Shown here in pieces: positions 45,525-54,400 of a stretch of DNA of 64,000 nucleotides. The stretch spans positions 1-64,000 of IMG/VR virus record IMGVR_UViG_3300036761_001135; one strand, written 5' to 3'. The notes beneath the pieces were generated by a model. That model saw only the letters and a program-made list of their open reading frames with translations. It ran no database searches and was not told the origin of the DNA. The position numbers were made by a program, and so were the translations under genes. The DNA is from a virus. Positions within the stretch are counted from its first letter, which is position 1; each line of letters opens with the position of its first letter.

Positions 45525-47879
45525 ATGGACAACGAAAAGATCGAAATCGCGGAACGGTTGCGCTTTGCGGCGGCGGCCTTGGCGAGCGTCTGCGACGGCG
45601 CGCGCAAACAGGATCAGGTCGGCTTTAGCGCGTCGGATACCTCCTATGGGCGGGCCATCGCGGCCACCCCGGCGGATCAATGGACCGAGGCGGATCTGGT
45701 CGCGGTGAGCGACATGCTGGGCCACTACCGGGGCCAGTTGGCGGCCTACGGGGTGGACTGCGATTCCCTGCCGCGCGTGATCAGGACCGTGCCGGTCGAC
45801 CGGCACGCCAACTACGAATCCTTCAAGACGCGAGCGGCGGCGGCGGAGCGAACTCGGGTTCGCGCGGCCTACGCGGCGGGGACGGCGAGTCGCATGCGGG
45901 TGCGCGAGGTGGCGGACTACCTGGCCTGGGTGGACCGGCGCACGGTCTGTTTCGTGAGTCCGAAGAACGATACGTTGATCGCGGCGATCAAGGCACTGCC
46001 TGGTCGGCGGCGTTGGAACGGCGAGGCCCGGCAATGGGAGGCGGAGCTGTCGGCGGAGAACGCGAAGTCGCTACCGGCGATTTTCGCGCGGTTCGATTTC
46101 GTCGTGAGCGATGCGGACTTGGCGACGATCCATGCATCGGCGCAGGCGAATCCGGCGGCGCATGCGGCTCCAGTGGCAGTCGGACCGGACCACGTTTCCA
46201 TCGAGGGGGATCGGATCGTGTTGCGCGTTCCCTACAACCCCGAGGCGACGACGGCGCTCAAGGACGCGCTGCCAGGGCGACGCTGGGATGCAGCGAACAA
46301 GGTCTGGACGGCGCCTGCCACGGCTGAGGCAGCCAAGGCGGTAGAGGCGTTGGCGGCGCGGTTTGGGTGGCGTCTAGGGGCCAGCGCGAAGCCTCTGTGG
46401 GCGATGCGGGTGGAAGCGGATCGCTTCCGGGCGGCGAGCAAGGCGTCGGACGCGGAGATCGACCTTCGAGGTCTGCGGTCAGACGCGGTTCCTTATCCGT
46501 ATCAGAAGGCGGGGGTGGTCTACACGACGTCCAAGCGTCGGGTGCTGATCGCGGACGAAATGGGAATCGGAAAATCATTACAGGCCCTTATGACGGCATC
46601 GCAGTTGGACGCCTGGCCTTGTCTGGTCGTGGCTCCGAAGGCGGTCTTGAGGCAATGGGCGCGGGAGGTCGGGAAGTTCCTGGAAGGGCGCACAGCGAGC
46701 ATTGTAGGGCTCAAGGGGACGGCGAAGCGGCTGGCCAAACACGGGATGGTCGCGGGCATGGGCGGGGACGTTGTGGTCATCAACTACGACATCCTGGGCA
46801 GGCATCTCGATGCGCTGCGGGCGCACGGATTCCGGTCGCTGGTCGTGGACGAAGGCCACTACATCAAGAGCCGCAAGACTGCGCGTTTTAAGGCGGTTAA
46901 GGAGCTGTCGGGGATGCCGGATCTGGCCTGCACGCTGCTGTTGACAGGCACGCCCGTATTGAACCGGCCCATCGAGTTGGTCGCCCAACTGGACGTGTTG
47001 GGTCAGCTTGATTCGTTTGGCGGGTTCATGCCGTTTTCCAAGCGCTATGCGAACGCTCACGAGACGAAATACGGCTGGGACATGACCGGATCGTCCAACC
47101 TGGACGAGCTGAACCGGCTGCTGCGGGAGCGCTGCATGATCCGGCGGGAGAAGGCGGACGTGCTGGCCGAGCTTCCCGCCCTGCGGCGGACCGTGGTCCC
47201 GGTCGAGGTCGATGATCCGCGTGCTTACGAGAGAGCCATGAACGACATTGTGGCTTGGATGGCGGCGAACCGGGGATCGCTCCCGTCCGAGGCGGCCTAT
47301 CGCGCTGAGATGCTGGTTCGGGTCGAGGGATTGCGACAGCTCGCGGCGCAGGGAAAGTACGCGAACGGGGTGGCCTGGGTACAGGAATGGCTTGAGGCGG
47401 CGGAGGGGCAGAAGCTGGTCCTATTCGCGCATCATCGGAACATCCAAGAGCGGCTGCTGGCGGACCTGTCTGAGTACGGCGCGGTGTCGATCAGCGGCGG
47501 GGACGCGGACGCAGCGCGGGACGCGGCGGTACAGCGGTTCTGGGCGGACCCGACCTGTCGCGTGATCGTGTGCAGCCTCAAGGCGGCGAGCGTCGGGCTG
47601 AATTTGCAGGCGGCGAGCAACGTGGCTTTTTTCGAGTTCGGCTGGCACGCGGGAGACATGGACCAGGCGGAAGCGCGCTGCCATCGCATCGGGGTGCAGG
47701 GGGCTGTCACGGCTTATTGGCTAGTCGGGGAGGACACGTTCGACGAGGACATGGTCGCGTTGATCGAGGACAAGAGGGCGGTAGCTCATGCGGCGGTGAG
47801 TGGAGGAGAGGTTGCTCCGCAGACAGACGTTGTGTCCTGGTTCGAGCGTTTGGCGGCGCGCAAGGGTGCCATGGATTGA
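45525..47879 (+). CDS. SMARCAL1-like SNF2 helicase with two HARP-like repeats
   Basis: A 784-residue protein with GGAGG before ATG 45525. Residues about 142-193 (DTLIAAIKALPGRRRWNGEARQWEA) and 226-282 (TTALKDALPGRRWDAANKVWTAP) are two copies of a HARP-like domain. A SNF2 motor follows: PYQKAGVVY, Walker A ADEMGIGKS (about 341), DEGH (about 440), LLLTGTP, and C-terminal AEARCHRIGVQG. Eukaryotic SMARCAL1 uses HARP domains to rewind DNA and reverse forks, so the phage protein may be an annealing helicase. Confidence 0.85.
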   Translation: MDNEKIEIAERLRFAAAALASVCDGARKQDQVGFSASDTSYGRAIAATPADQWTEADLVAVSDMLGHYRGQLAAYGVDCDSLPRVIRTVPVDRHANYESFKTRAAAAERTRVRAAYAAGTASRMRVREVADYLAWVDRRTVCFVSPKNDTLIAAIKALPGRRRWNGEARQWEAELSAENAKSLPAIFARFDFVVSDADLATIHASAQANPAAHAAPVAVGPDHVSIEGDRIVLRVPYNPEATTALKDALPGRRWDAANKVWTAPATAEAAKAVEALAARFGWRLGASAKPLWAMRVEADRFRAASKASDAEIDLRGLRSDAVPYPYQKAGVVYTTSKRRVLIADEMGIGKSLQALMTASQLDAWPCLVVAPKAVLRQWAREVGKFLEGRTASIVGLKGTAKRLAKHGMVAGMGGDVVVINYDILGRHLDALRAHGFRSLVVDEGHYIKSRKTARFKAVKELSGMPDLACTLLLTGTPVLNRPIELVAQLDVLGQLDSFGGFMPFSKRYANAHETKYGWDMTGSSNLDELNRLLRERCMIRREKADVLAELPALRRTVVPVEVDDPRAYERAMNDIVAWMAANRGSLPSEAAYRAEMLVRVEGLRQLAAQGKYANGVAWVQEWLEAAEGQKLVLFAHHRNIQERLLADLSEYGAVSISGGDADAARDAAVQRFWADPTCRVIVCSLKAASVGLNLQAASNVAFFEFGWHAGDMDQAEARCHRIGVQGAVTAYWLVGEDTFDEDMVALIEDKRAVAHAAVSGGEVAPQTDVVSWFERLAARKGAMD
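45849..45862 (+). repeat. Palindromic repeat variant, copy 8
   Basis: CGAACTCGGGTTCG: keeps GAAC-N4-GTTC but with centre TCGG in place of CCAG/CTGG. Inside the SNF2 gene. Confidence 0.6.
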
Positions 47880-47930
47880 GAATGCGTTTTGTGCTCTTAT
47901 TTTTTAGTTGCTACTCTTCCTATACCTATG

Positions 47931-47959
47931 TTGACAAACAAATTTCACGGTGATAAGCA
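47931..47959 (+). promoter_or_regulatory. Sigma70-type promoter P12
   Basis: TTGACA, 17-bp spacer, TAAGCA. The 50 nt before it are T-rich, which may reflect termination of the SNF2 transcript, though no clear hairpin precedes the T-run. Confidence 0.68.
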
Positions 47960-47974
47960 TGCGGACATCGGATC

Positions 47975-47991
47975 GCAGCAACGATTGCTGC
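47975..47991 (+). promoter_or_regulatory. Leader hairpin (GAT-loop family), copy 7
   Basis: Perfect 6-bp stem GCAGCA/TGCTGC with loop ACGAT. Here a palindromic repeat lies between it and the Shine-Dalgarno. Confidence 0.72.
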
Positions 47992-47999
47992 TTCACGAG

Positions 48000-48013
48000 C
48001 GAACCTGGGTTCG
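48000..48013 (+). repeat. 14-bp palindromic repeat, copy 9
   Basis: CGAACCTGGGTTCG in the leader of the gene at 48028, between the GAT-loop hairpin and the GAGGTG Shine-Dalgarno. Confidence 0.85.
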
Positions 48014-48027
48014 CGTAGAGGTGTCAC

Positions 48028-48837
48028 ATGGCGAAGGAAGAAAAAGTTGGCGTTACGACTAAGTTCAAACCGTTTGTTGATATTAGATTTTTGCGAGTGC
48101 GCATCCAGGGCACGGACACGTTGATCGTGCATTCGTGGTCGGAGAAGGCGATCACGGAAATCCTTGGCAAGCAGATGAAGGTGCCCAAGGGGGCCAAGGG
48201 GGAGCGCGATCCTGAGATGGATTTCGAGGCGGGCAAGTATTACGACGTTAATGGTCGTGAGGCTTTCCCGGTGACGGCGGTCAAGAACTCGATGATCACG
48301 GCGGTCAGCTCGGTTGGGGAGATGAAGAAGACCAACATGAGGCAGGCGTTTTTTGTCTGGGGTATTGAGGACAAGGAGCGCGCTACGATCTTGTTGACGT
48401 CGGGTGAGCCTGCGGTTGGAACGATGCGGGCGGACATGGTTCGGCTTGGTGGGCCTGGGAACGCGGCGGACATCCGATTTCGGCCGGAGTATCCCGACTG
48501 GATGACTGACATCATCATCGAGTACAACGCGTTGGTTGTATCAAAAGACCAGATCGTGAATCTTTTAAACATGGCTGGCTACGGGGTGGGAATCTTCGAG
48601 TGGAGACCAGAAAAAGACGGTTACTATGGTCGTTACTTCGTGACTGAGGCAGAGGACATTACGGAACGTCCACAGTGGGTGAAGGCGACTTCATATCTGC
48701 GCAAGGGCGAGATGGATATCCAGACGATCTTGCGGGCTTTGCGGGACAAGAAGGCGGTTTCTGGGACAGAGGTTGTGAACAAGAACAAGAAGGGCAAGAA
48801 GGTCGTCGAGGAGACTGAAGACGATCTGGAGGCATAG
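48028..48837 (+). CDS. Conserved phage protein of unknown function
   Basis: A 269-residue protein. The pattern DTLIVHSWSEKAITEIL, then an acidic linker, AFPVTAVKNSMITAV, ADIRFRPEYPDW and NLLNMAGYGVGIFEWRPEKDG is shared by a family of phage and prophage proteins usually seen near recombination genes. The biochemical role is not established. It has its own promoter, hairpin and palindrome, so it is tightly controlled. Lys/Glu-rich tail. Confidence 0.75.
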   Translation: MAKEEKVGVTTKFKPFVDIRFLRVRIQGTDTLIVHSWSEKAITEILGKQMKVPKGAKGERDPEMDFEAGKYYDVNGREAFPVTAVKNSMITAVSSVGEMKKTNMRQAFFVWGIEDKERATILLTSGEPAVGTMRADMVRLGGPGNAADIRFRPEYPDWMTDIIIEYNALVVSKDQIVNLLNMAGYGVGIFEWRPEKDGYYGRYFVTEAEDITERPQWVKATSYLRKGEMDIQTILRALRDKKAVSGTEVVNKNKKGKKVVEETEDDLEA

Positions 48838-48879
48838 CCTCTTTCAAAGGGTCGGGGTCGCCGCTTAGTAGGGAGGCGA

Positions 48880-49965
48880 TCCAGTCCAGGCAAGGCAGGA
48901 GCGGGAGGCGAGGATAGGAGAGGCCGGGGAAGGCGTGGCAGGAATGGCACGGGCAGTACGGGATAGGTGCGGCCAGGATTGGCAGGGCAGGAACGGCTTG
49001 GCGCGGATCGGACTGGTTGTTTATGGATCGGAGAGGCAGGAATGGCGGTGCCTGGAGAGCCGAGGAGGGGTATGGAGGGTTGAGGAACGGCAGGAGTGGA
49101 AAGTTAAGGCGTGTGGAGGTCGGGCCGGGACTGGCGAGGCAGGAGAGGTTGGCATGGATTGTCACGGCGCGGATCGGCAGGAAAGGTCTGGCTTGGATAG
49201 TCGGGTCACGGATTGGCAGGCGAGGCGGGGACCGGCGGGGAGAGGCGCAGAGAGGCAGGATTGGATCGGTGCGGAACGGTGTGTCGTGGCATGGCAGGCA
49301 TGGCAGTGTCGGGAATGGGTTGGTAGGGAAAGGCGCGGCTGGGCAGGAATGGCCAGGACGCGACGGGAGGGGCGAGTGGTGGTGCGGAATGGCAAGGCAG
49401 GCGAGTCTGGGAGCGGTGTGGTGAGTTGTGGAATGGAGTGGACTGGAAGGCAGGATAGGTGAGGCGCGTTCTGGCCTGGGTAGGTCGGGATTGGCGAGGC
49501 AGGATAGGTTGGGTCCGAACGGGCGCGTCGTGGGGTGGGATGGCAAGGCAGGTATGGCAAGGCTAGGACTGGCGAGTTGAGGAGTGGAAGGGGGAGGCAG
49601 GCGGGGATAGGTCTGGAGGGGATAGGCGAGGTTTGGAAGGGATTGGCAGGAGAGGATAGGCAAGGCCAGGCATGTTGTGGGATGGCAGGGACTGGCAGGA
49701 TTGGCACGGAATGGTCGGGTGGCGTCTGGTGTGGTAAGGCGAGGATTGGCAGGCGTGTTGCGGCAAGGCTCGGACGGATGGACTGGGCAGGGCAGGTTGG
49801 GAGTGGGATGGATTGGATTGTTGAGGCCGGGCTGGAGAGGCCAGGTGGGACACGGTGGGAATGGGCTGGGCCAGGATTGGCTGGAATGGTGGGGTATGGA
49901 GGGCCAGGGTGGCGCTGGGCAAGGAAGCTTCTGGCGTGTCAGGAGTGGAAAGGTCTGTAGGGGTG
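48880..49965. repeat. 1.1-kb G-rich low-complexity tract with ~5-nt GG periodicity
   Basis: A non-coding region built from degenerate words such as GGCAGGAATGG and GGCAGGATTGG, with GG every 5 nt or so for over a kilobase. The period is not a multiple of three, and the frames that stay open through it give Gly/Arg/Trp-rich nonsense. The + strand is strongly purine-rich. It could form two-tier G-quadruplexes or serve as a replication, packaging or transcription-pausing region just before the terminase genes. Nothing like it occurs elsewhere in the window. Confidence 0.8.
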
Positions 49966-50042
49966 CCGCTCGTCATGGAGCGGAAGCGTCTGTAGGAGTT
50001 CGAAACGCAGCAGGGCTGGCATCTCTAGGGGTGCCGGCCCTG
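49966..50042 (+). terminator. Paired strong hairpins closing the G-rich tract
   Basis: CCGCTC/GAGCGG (loop GTCATG, 49966-49983) is followed by an 11-bp stem from 50011-50021 to 50032-50042 with one G-T pair and loop TCTCTAGGGG. A TCTGTAGG(G/A)G word recurs near 49954 and 49988, and as TCTCTAGGGG at 50022. No T-run follows, so a classical intrinsic terminator is uncertain; it may be an RNA-processing or boundary element. Confidence 0.5.
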
Positions 50043-50080
50043 TCCTGCCTTGCGTAAAGAACTTGTGGTATACAGCATCC

Positions 50081-50536
50081 ATGAGCAACAAACCTGCAAC
50101 CCAAGAAGGTTCCATGCAGTGGGGGCTCTCGCCAGAAGGTGCCGTGTTCAGCGAAGATTTCGAGGGCTGGCTTTGGATCCCAGTGGATCGACTCATCGTG
50201 ATCGACCAGTGCCAGAATCGTGATCAGTATTCTACCTGGGCCACCCCCTCATGGCAGGGAATCTCCATCTGCGGAGTGCATCACACAGACCAAGATGAAA
50301 AAATCGACCGGTTCGTAAAAGCATGCCTCCACGGTCCCATCTTGCTACAACCAAAACGACTGTGCGCCGTCCGTAGCGTATCCTCAGAAAAACCGCCAAC
50401 CAACGTCATGGTGCTCGATCACATCTCCGTCGTGAAAATACGAAAATCCCCCTTCATCGACCGACTCTATAGCGACATGGACCTGATAGGACGACTCCTA
50501 TCCCTACACACAAACATCCCAACCCCGATCTCTTGA
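50081..50536 (+). CDS. Hypothetical protein with atypical codon use, possibly leaderless
   Basis: A 151-residue protein. No Shine-Dalgarno is seen. A TATACA at 50069-50074 would place transcription start at or near ATG 50081, making it leaderless. Codons are C- and A-ending (ATC, TCC, CTC, CGA), opposite to the G-skewed + strand genes around it, indicating foreign origin or past inversion. Sequence: aromatic beta-rich start (GWLWIPVDRLIVID), unknown function. Confidence 0.6.
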   Translation: MSNKPATQEGSMQWGLSPEGAVFSEDFEGWLWIPVDRLIVIDQCQNRDQYSTWATPSWQGISICGVHHTDQDEKIDRFVKACLHGPILLQPKRLCAVRSVSSEKPPTNVMVLDHISVVKIRKSPFIDRLYSDMDLIGRLLSLHTNIPTPIS

Positions 50537-50562
50537 CAAACTTGTCGCACAAAGCCTAATTT
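50533..50562 (+). promoter_or_regulatory. Sigma70-type promoter P13
   Basis: TTGACA, 18-bp spacer, TAATTT, with the stop of the gene before inside the -35 box. Heads the terminase/head operon. Confidence 0.72.
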
Positions 50563-50583
50563 CAATGCACGCTCTAAGCTGTA

Positions 50584-50604
50584 GCGGTCCCAACCATAGA
50601 CCGC
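50584..50604 (+). promoter_or_regulatory. Leader hairpin of the head operon
   Basis: Perfect GCGGTC/GACCGC stem with a 9-nt loop CCAACCATA, not of the GAT type, in the 120-nt leader between P13 and the ATG at 50681. Confidence 0.5.
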
Positions 50605-50680
50605 ATTGATGTACAAGGCTGAAAAAGATGACCCGTGTCACGATGAATATGATATATCATATTACTGTATCGAGGGGACC

Positions 50681-51427
50681 ATGAGCAAAGCGGTCCCATA
50701 CTCAAAACTCAAGAAGATGCGCTGCCATAGAGAAGTCTATGAAAGACTGTGCGCTGGTTATCCCTTCCCAGAGGTGGCTAGGTTTATTCAAGAGGACGAA
50801 GGCGAGTACCTAGACGTAGGTCGCCGATCCCTCATTGAAATATTGCGCGACTATTCCGAACGCGAAATCGTCGGTGTAGATCTGATCGCACCACGCTTGC
50901 CGCATTTGATCGTGAAGGCACAAAAGGAATTCAGTGACCGATTGGAGGATCTCCGTCGCCTGGAGCGAGCCTACGAGGCGTTGTTGTACAGATTCGATAT
51001 GTCCCATGGTGCGGAGCGGCGCAACGGCAGGGTGAACGCGGACGTAGACCGGCAGGCCAAGGTCTTGATGGACTATGTGTCCAAGATGCACGACATCAAG
51101 ATGGATTTGGGGCTCACGGGGTCGCGTGATCTTGGCACGTTGACGGTGAGTGCAGAGCGTCTGGCAGAGATTCGGGACAAGTACGGCGAGGGTGCGGCGC
51201 GTGCCTTTGGAGATCCGGTCTCACGAGCCAAAGTTCTTGGTCTGTTGAAGCGTGTGATGCGCATTTCGGAAGACTCTGGCATCGACGATGCGGACGTTGA
51301 AGAGGCGAACCTGGGTTCGCGTGACGATCCCGAACTTTATGAGGACGCCATAGAGGCCGAATATTGTGAGGCGACTACCCCAAAATCGACTAGCGAGAGT
51401 GCCGAACAAGATTCGGAAGACAGATGA
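50681..51427 (+). CDS. Candidate small terminase subunit
   Basis: A 248-residue protein; ATG 50681 after GAGGGG is preferred (ATG 50609 lacks a site). The N-terminal half YERLCAGYPFPEVARFIQEDEGEYLDVGRRSLIEILRDY suits a helix-turn-helix DNA-recognition domain, the middle is coiled coil, and the end is acidic. Position directly before the large terminase, with ATGA coupling, supports a small terminase role; sequence similarity is not recognised. Confidence 0.55.
   Translation: MSKAVPYSKLKKMRCHREVYERLCAGYPFPEVARFIQEDEGEYLDVGRRSLIEILRDYSEREIVGVDLIAPRLPHLIVKAQKEFSDRLEDLRRLERAYEALLYRFDMSHGAERRNGRVNADVDRQAKVLMDYVSKMHDIKMDLGLTGSRDLGTLTVSAERLAEIRDKYGEGAARAFGDPVSRAKVLGLLKRVMRISEDSGIDDADVEEANLGSRDDPELYEDAIEAEYCEATTPKSTSESAEQDSEDR
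51306..51319 (+). repeat. 14-bp palindromic repeat, copy 10
   Basis: CGAACCTGGGTTCG inside the candidate small-terminase gene. Confidence 0.85.
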
Positions 51428-54400
51428 TCGTAACAGGCAACAATGGTCGTCGCAGAAGCATTAGGACGACCAGCGAGGACGTGTTGTCGTTCGAGGATGG
51501 GTACGCCCTATGCACACCAGAGGAGCGCGCCTTAGTCCATGCTTTGTTGAGCGATGACCACCCAAACGATGCGGCGAAGCTCAGTTTGGAGTTGAACGAT
51601 TCGCTCTATCAGCGGCCATTGGTGCCGATCCAGCAGTTCATCGAAGATCCTTATTACCTTGGGGACTCCATGATGACTCTGTATCCGGCGTTAAAGCAGG
51701 ATATTATTGACCTTTTTGCGGCTCCATACAGGGAAGTCGTGCTCACGGGCTCCATCGGCGCGGGCAAGAATTTTTTGGCATCTGCGGCGATTTGCCGAAT
51801 TTTGTACGAGCTGTCCTGCCTGAAGAACCCACAGATGACGTTTGGGATGTCTCCTGGTACAGAGATGGTGATCATGCTGATCTCGAAGAACCTCGTCTTA
51901 GCCCGCGAGGTGATGAAGACCAGCATCGACGACAAGGTGAAGCTCAGCCCGTACTTTATGCAGCACTTCACCCCCAAGTTCTCGACCGACTACACGCTGT
52001 TTCCCAACAACATCCGCATGACCATCGGAAGCTATGGGGCAGAGCGTGCCTTGGGAGCGAATATTTTTAGCTGCATGCTGGACGAATGTCTCAGTGGTTC
52101 AGCATGGTTGCAAATAAAAATAAATATTGATTTTTGCGCTGGTTTGTGCGATACAATCGGCATGTCCGTTGGTGATTTGTGGGCAATGGGGCCTTCGGAT
52201 CGTGACGGGTTGCTGGTTGAAGCGCTGGACCATGTGACGGGTCGGCAGACGTGGACGCCGTTTCGGATGCGGCTATCCACGGTGCAACCGTTGGTACGGA
52301 TTGAAGCCGAGGCGAACCCAGGTTCGTGTCGAGCCATCGAGCCTTCCCTTGAACATCCTGTATTGGTGCGGCGCGGCGACTGGCTAGTTTATGTCCCGGC
52401 GATTGAGATCAGCGTCGGGGATGAAGTGGCTTGGAGGCGCGACGATGGCGAAAAAGGGCGAGACACTGAGCGAGGAGATGAAGGCACGTCTATCGGAGGC
52501 GGCGAGCCAGCGGACTGGCGAACTCAATCCATTCTGGGGGAAGACGCACAGCGAGGAGATTCGAGCTTTGTTTGCGGAGAACGCGCGGAAGCAGTGGACG
52601 GGGACGCACCAAAGCGAGGAGACAAAGGCGAAGAGATCGGCATCTTTGAAGGGGCGCGTCATGTCTGCGGAGACGCGGGCAAAGATGGCAGCTTCGGCAA
52701 AGGCACGTTGTACGCCGGAGTGGCGTGCGAAGAAGTCGGCAGAGATGCAGGAACGTGTTGCAGCAGGGCTGGGACCGACGCCACCAATTCAACCTGCCGG
52801 GCCAGATCATCCGTTGAGTGGGAAGCCGAAGACGGAACAGCATCGACAGGCGTTGAGCGCGGCGAGGCTAGGGTTGCCGGGCCATGCGCACACCGAGGAG
52901 TCGCGGGACAAGATTTCGGCGGGGAACGTGCAGGCGATCAAAGATCGGGTGCGGTCATACCGCTACCATGTGTCATCGCCGGATGGCGGGGTGGTTCCAT
53001 GCCGGACGGAGAACGAAGGTCGTTTGGCGCTCCACCTATGTGCGGAGAAGAATGTAACAGCGGTCGTTGGCGAAGATCATATGACGTGGGTGCCATACAG
53101 CATAAACGGACAAAATCGGTTGACAGTGGGAGACTTTCTTGTGACGAGGGACGACGGGGTGCAGGTTTTGGTGGAAGGAAAAGACCCAACGTCCATGTAC
53201 AACCAGCGTACAATGGCGCGCATAGAGGCGCTGTGGAAGTGGAGTCAGGAGAACAGGGTTCTGTTTATTCTTGCGATCAATGGGAAGCCATTCCCAAGCG
53301 TATGGACAGGCCCATTTGTGGACAAATTTCTCATGGACCATCTGTTTTATCAACGACAACGTGTAATCAGGAGGAGGGTCAACTCTGTTGTAATTTCTCC
53401 TTGCGGAACGATTGTGCCGTGCAAAACGGAGATGGAACGGGCGCTGGCGAGATGTTTGTGTATGGAACCTGGAGTTGCCAGTGTGGTTGGAACGGATCGG
53501 ACAGGGTCGATTCCGTACACCACGAGCGGACGAGTGCATCATGTGGAGCCAGGTTTCATGGTGACGCGGTCGGACGGGGTCATTGTCGTTGTGGAGGTGG
53601 AGACGGCATCTGGTCTGTATCGAGAGAAAGACAGGGCGCGGTTGGAGGCATTGTGGGCGTGGTGCCAGGAGCACAAGACGCCGTTTGTGTTGGCTATCAA
53701 CGAAAAGGGGTTCCCGAGCGTATGGACGGGGCCGTTTGTGACGGAAGAGTTCATGGAGAGCGTGCGGCAACGTCGCGTGCGCTTTCGCACCATGCAGACG
53801 GTCGATACCTTGGAGGTTGCCGTGCCGAGTGTTTGCGAGTTGACGACCTGCCTACAGAGTACCGACTCGTTCGCGTGATCTCGACGCGCCTGTTGCCGGC
53901 CGAGCAGACCTACAGCATCGAGACGGACTGCAAGACGTTTGTGGCTGACGGATGCGTGGTCCACAACACCAACTTCCCGCCCAAGAGAAGTGCTCAGCAG
54001 ATTAACCAGACGTTTGGCAAGAAGCTGACGGCGGCCAACTTTGACATCGTGGAGAAGGTGTACCGATCCATGCTGCGGCGCATCAAGTCGCGCTTCCAGA
54101 TCGCTGGCGGCGACTTTCCGGGCATGGTCATCATGGTGTCTTCGGCGGCGACCTTGGACAGCTTCACAGAGCGCAAGTTGAGGGACGCGCGTCGAGACCC
54201 AACTGTGTTCGTTCGAGATCACACGGCGTGGACATCGAAGCCCAGGGATCATTTTTGTGGTAAATGGTTCTACGTGCTGTGTTCAAAATCCAGCCTTCGG
54301 TCTCGTATTCTCGAAGAGGGCGAGTACAACGAGATCACGCAGGAGTTTTTGCAGGAAAACAATGCGTGGATGATCGAAGTGCCGATTGAGTATAGGGAGG

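Larger units (their letters stand above)
52087..53967 (+). mobile_element. Intein 2 (terminase ATPase site), with out-of-frame nested gene
   Basis: A 627-residue intein in the terminase frame, from Cys (CLSGSAWLQIK) to GCVVHN with Thr as +1 residue. Block B is IEPSLEHPVLVRRGD; block F is QTYSIETDCKTFVAD. Between them about 475 codons have no stop yet read as Gly/Asp/Arg/Glu-rich nonsense, because that DNA encodes an endonuclease-like protein in another frame (52445-53878). The splicing domains are thus split by a passenger sequence read out of frame. Confidence 0.82.

Noticed and set aside
48935-49462. Open frames of 130-175 codons in the G-rich tract on both strands
   Set aside because: They follow from absence of A/T-rich stop codons in a 5-nt-periodic sequence; translations are Gly/Arg/Trp-rich in several frames and have no ribosome-binding sites.
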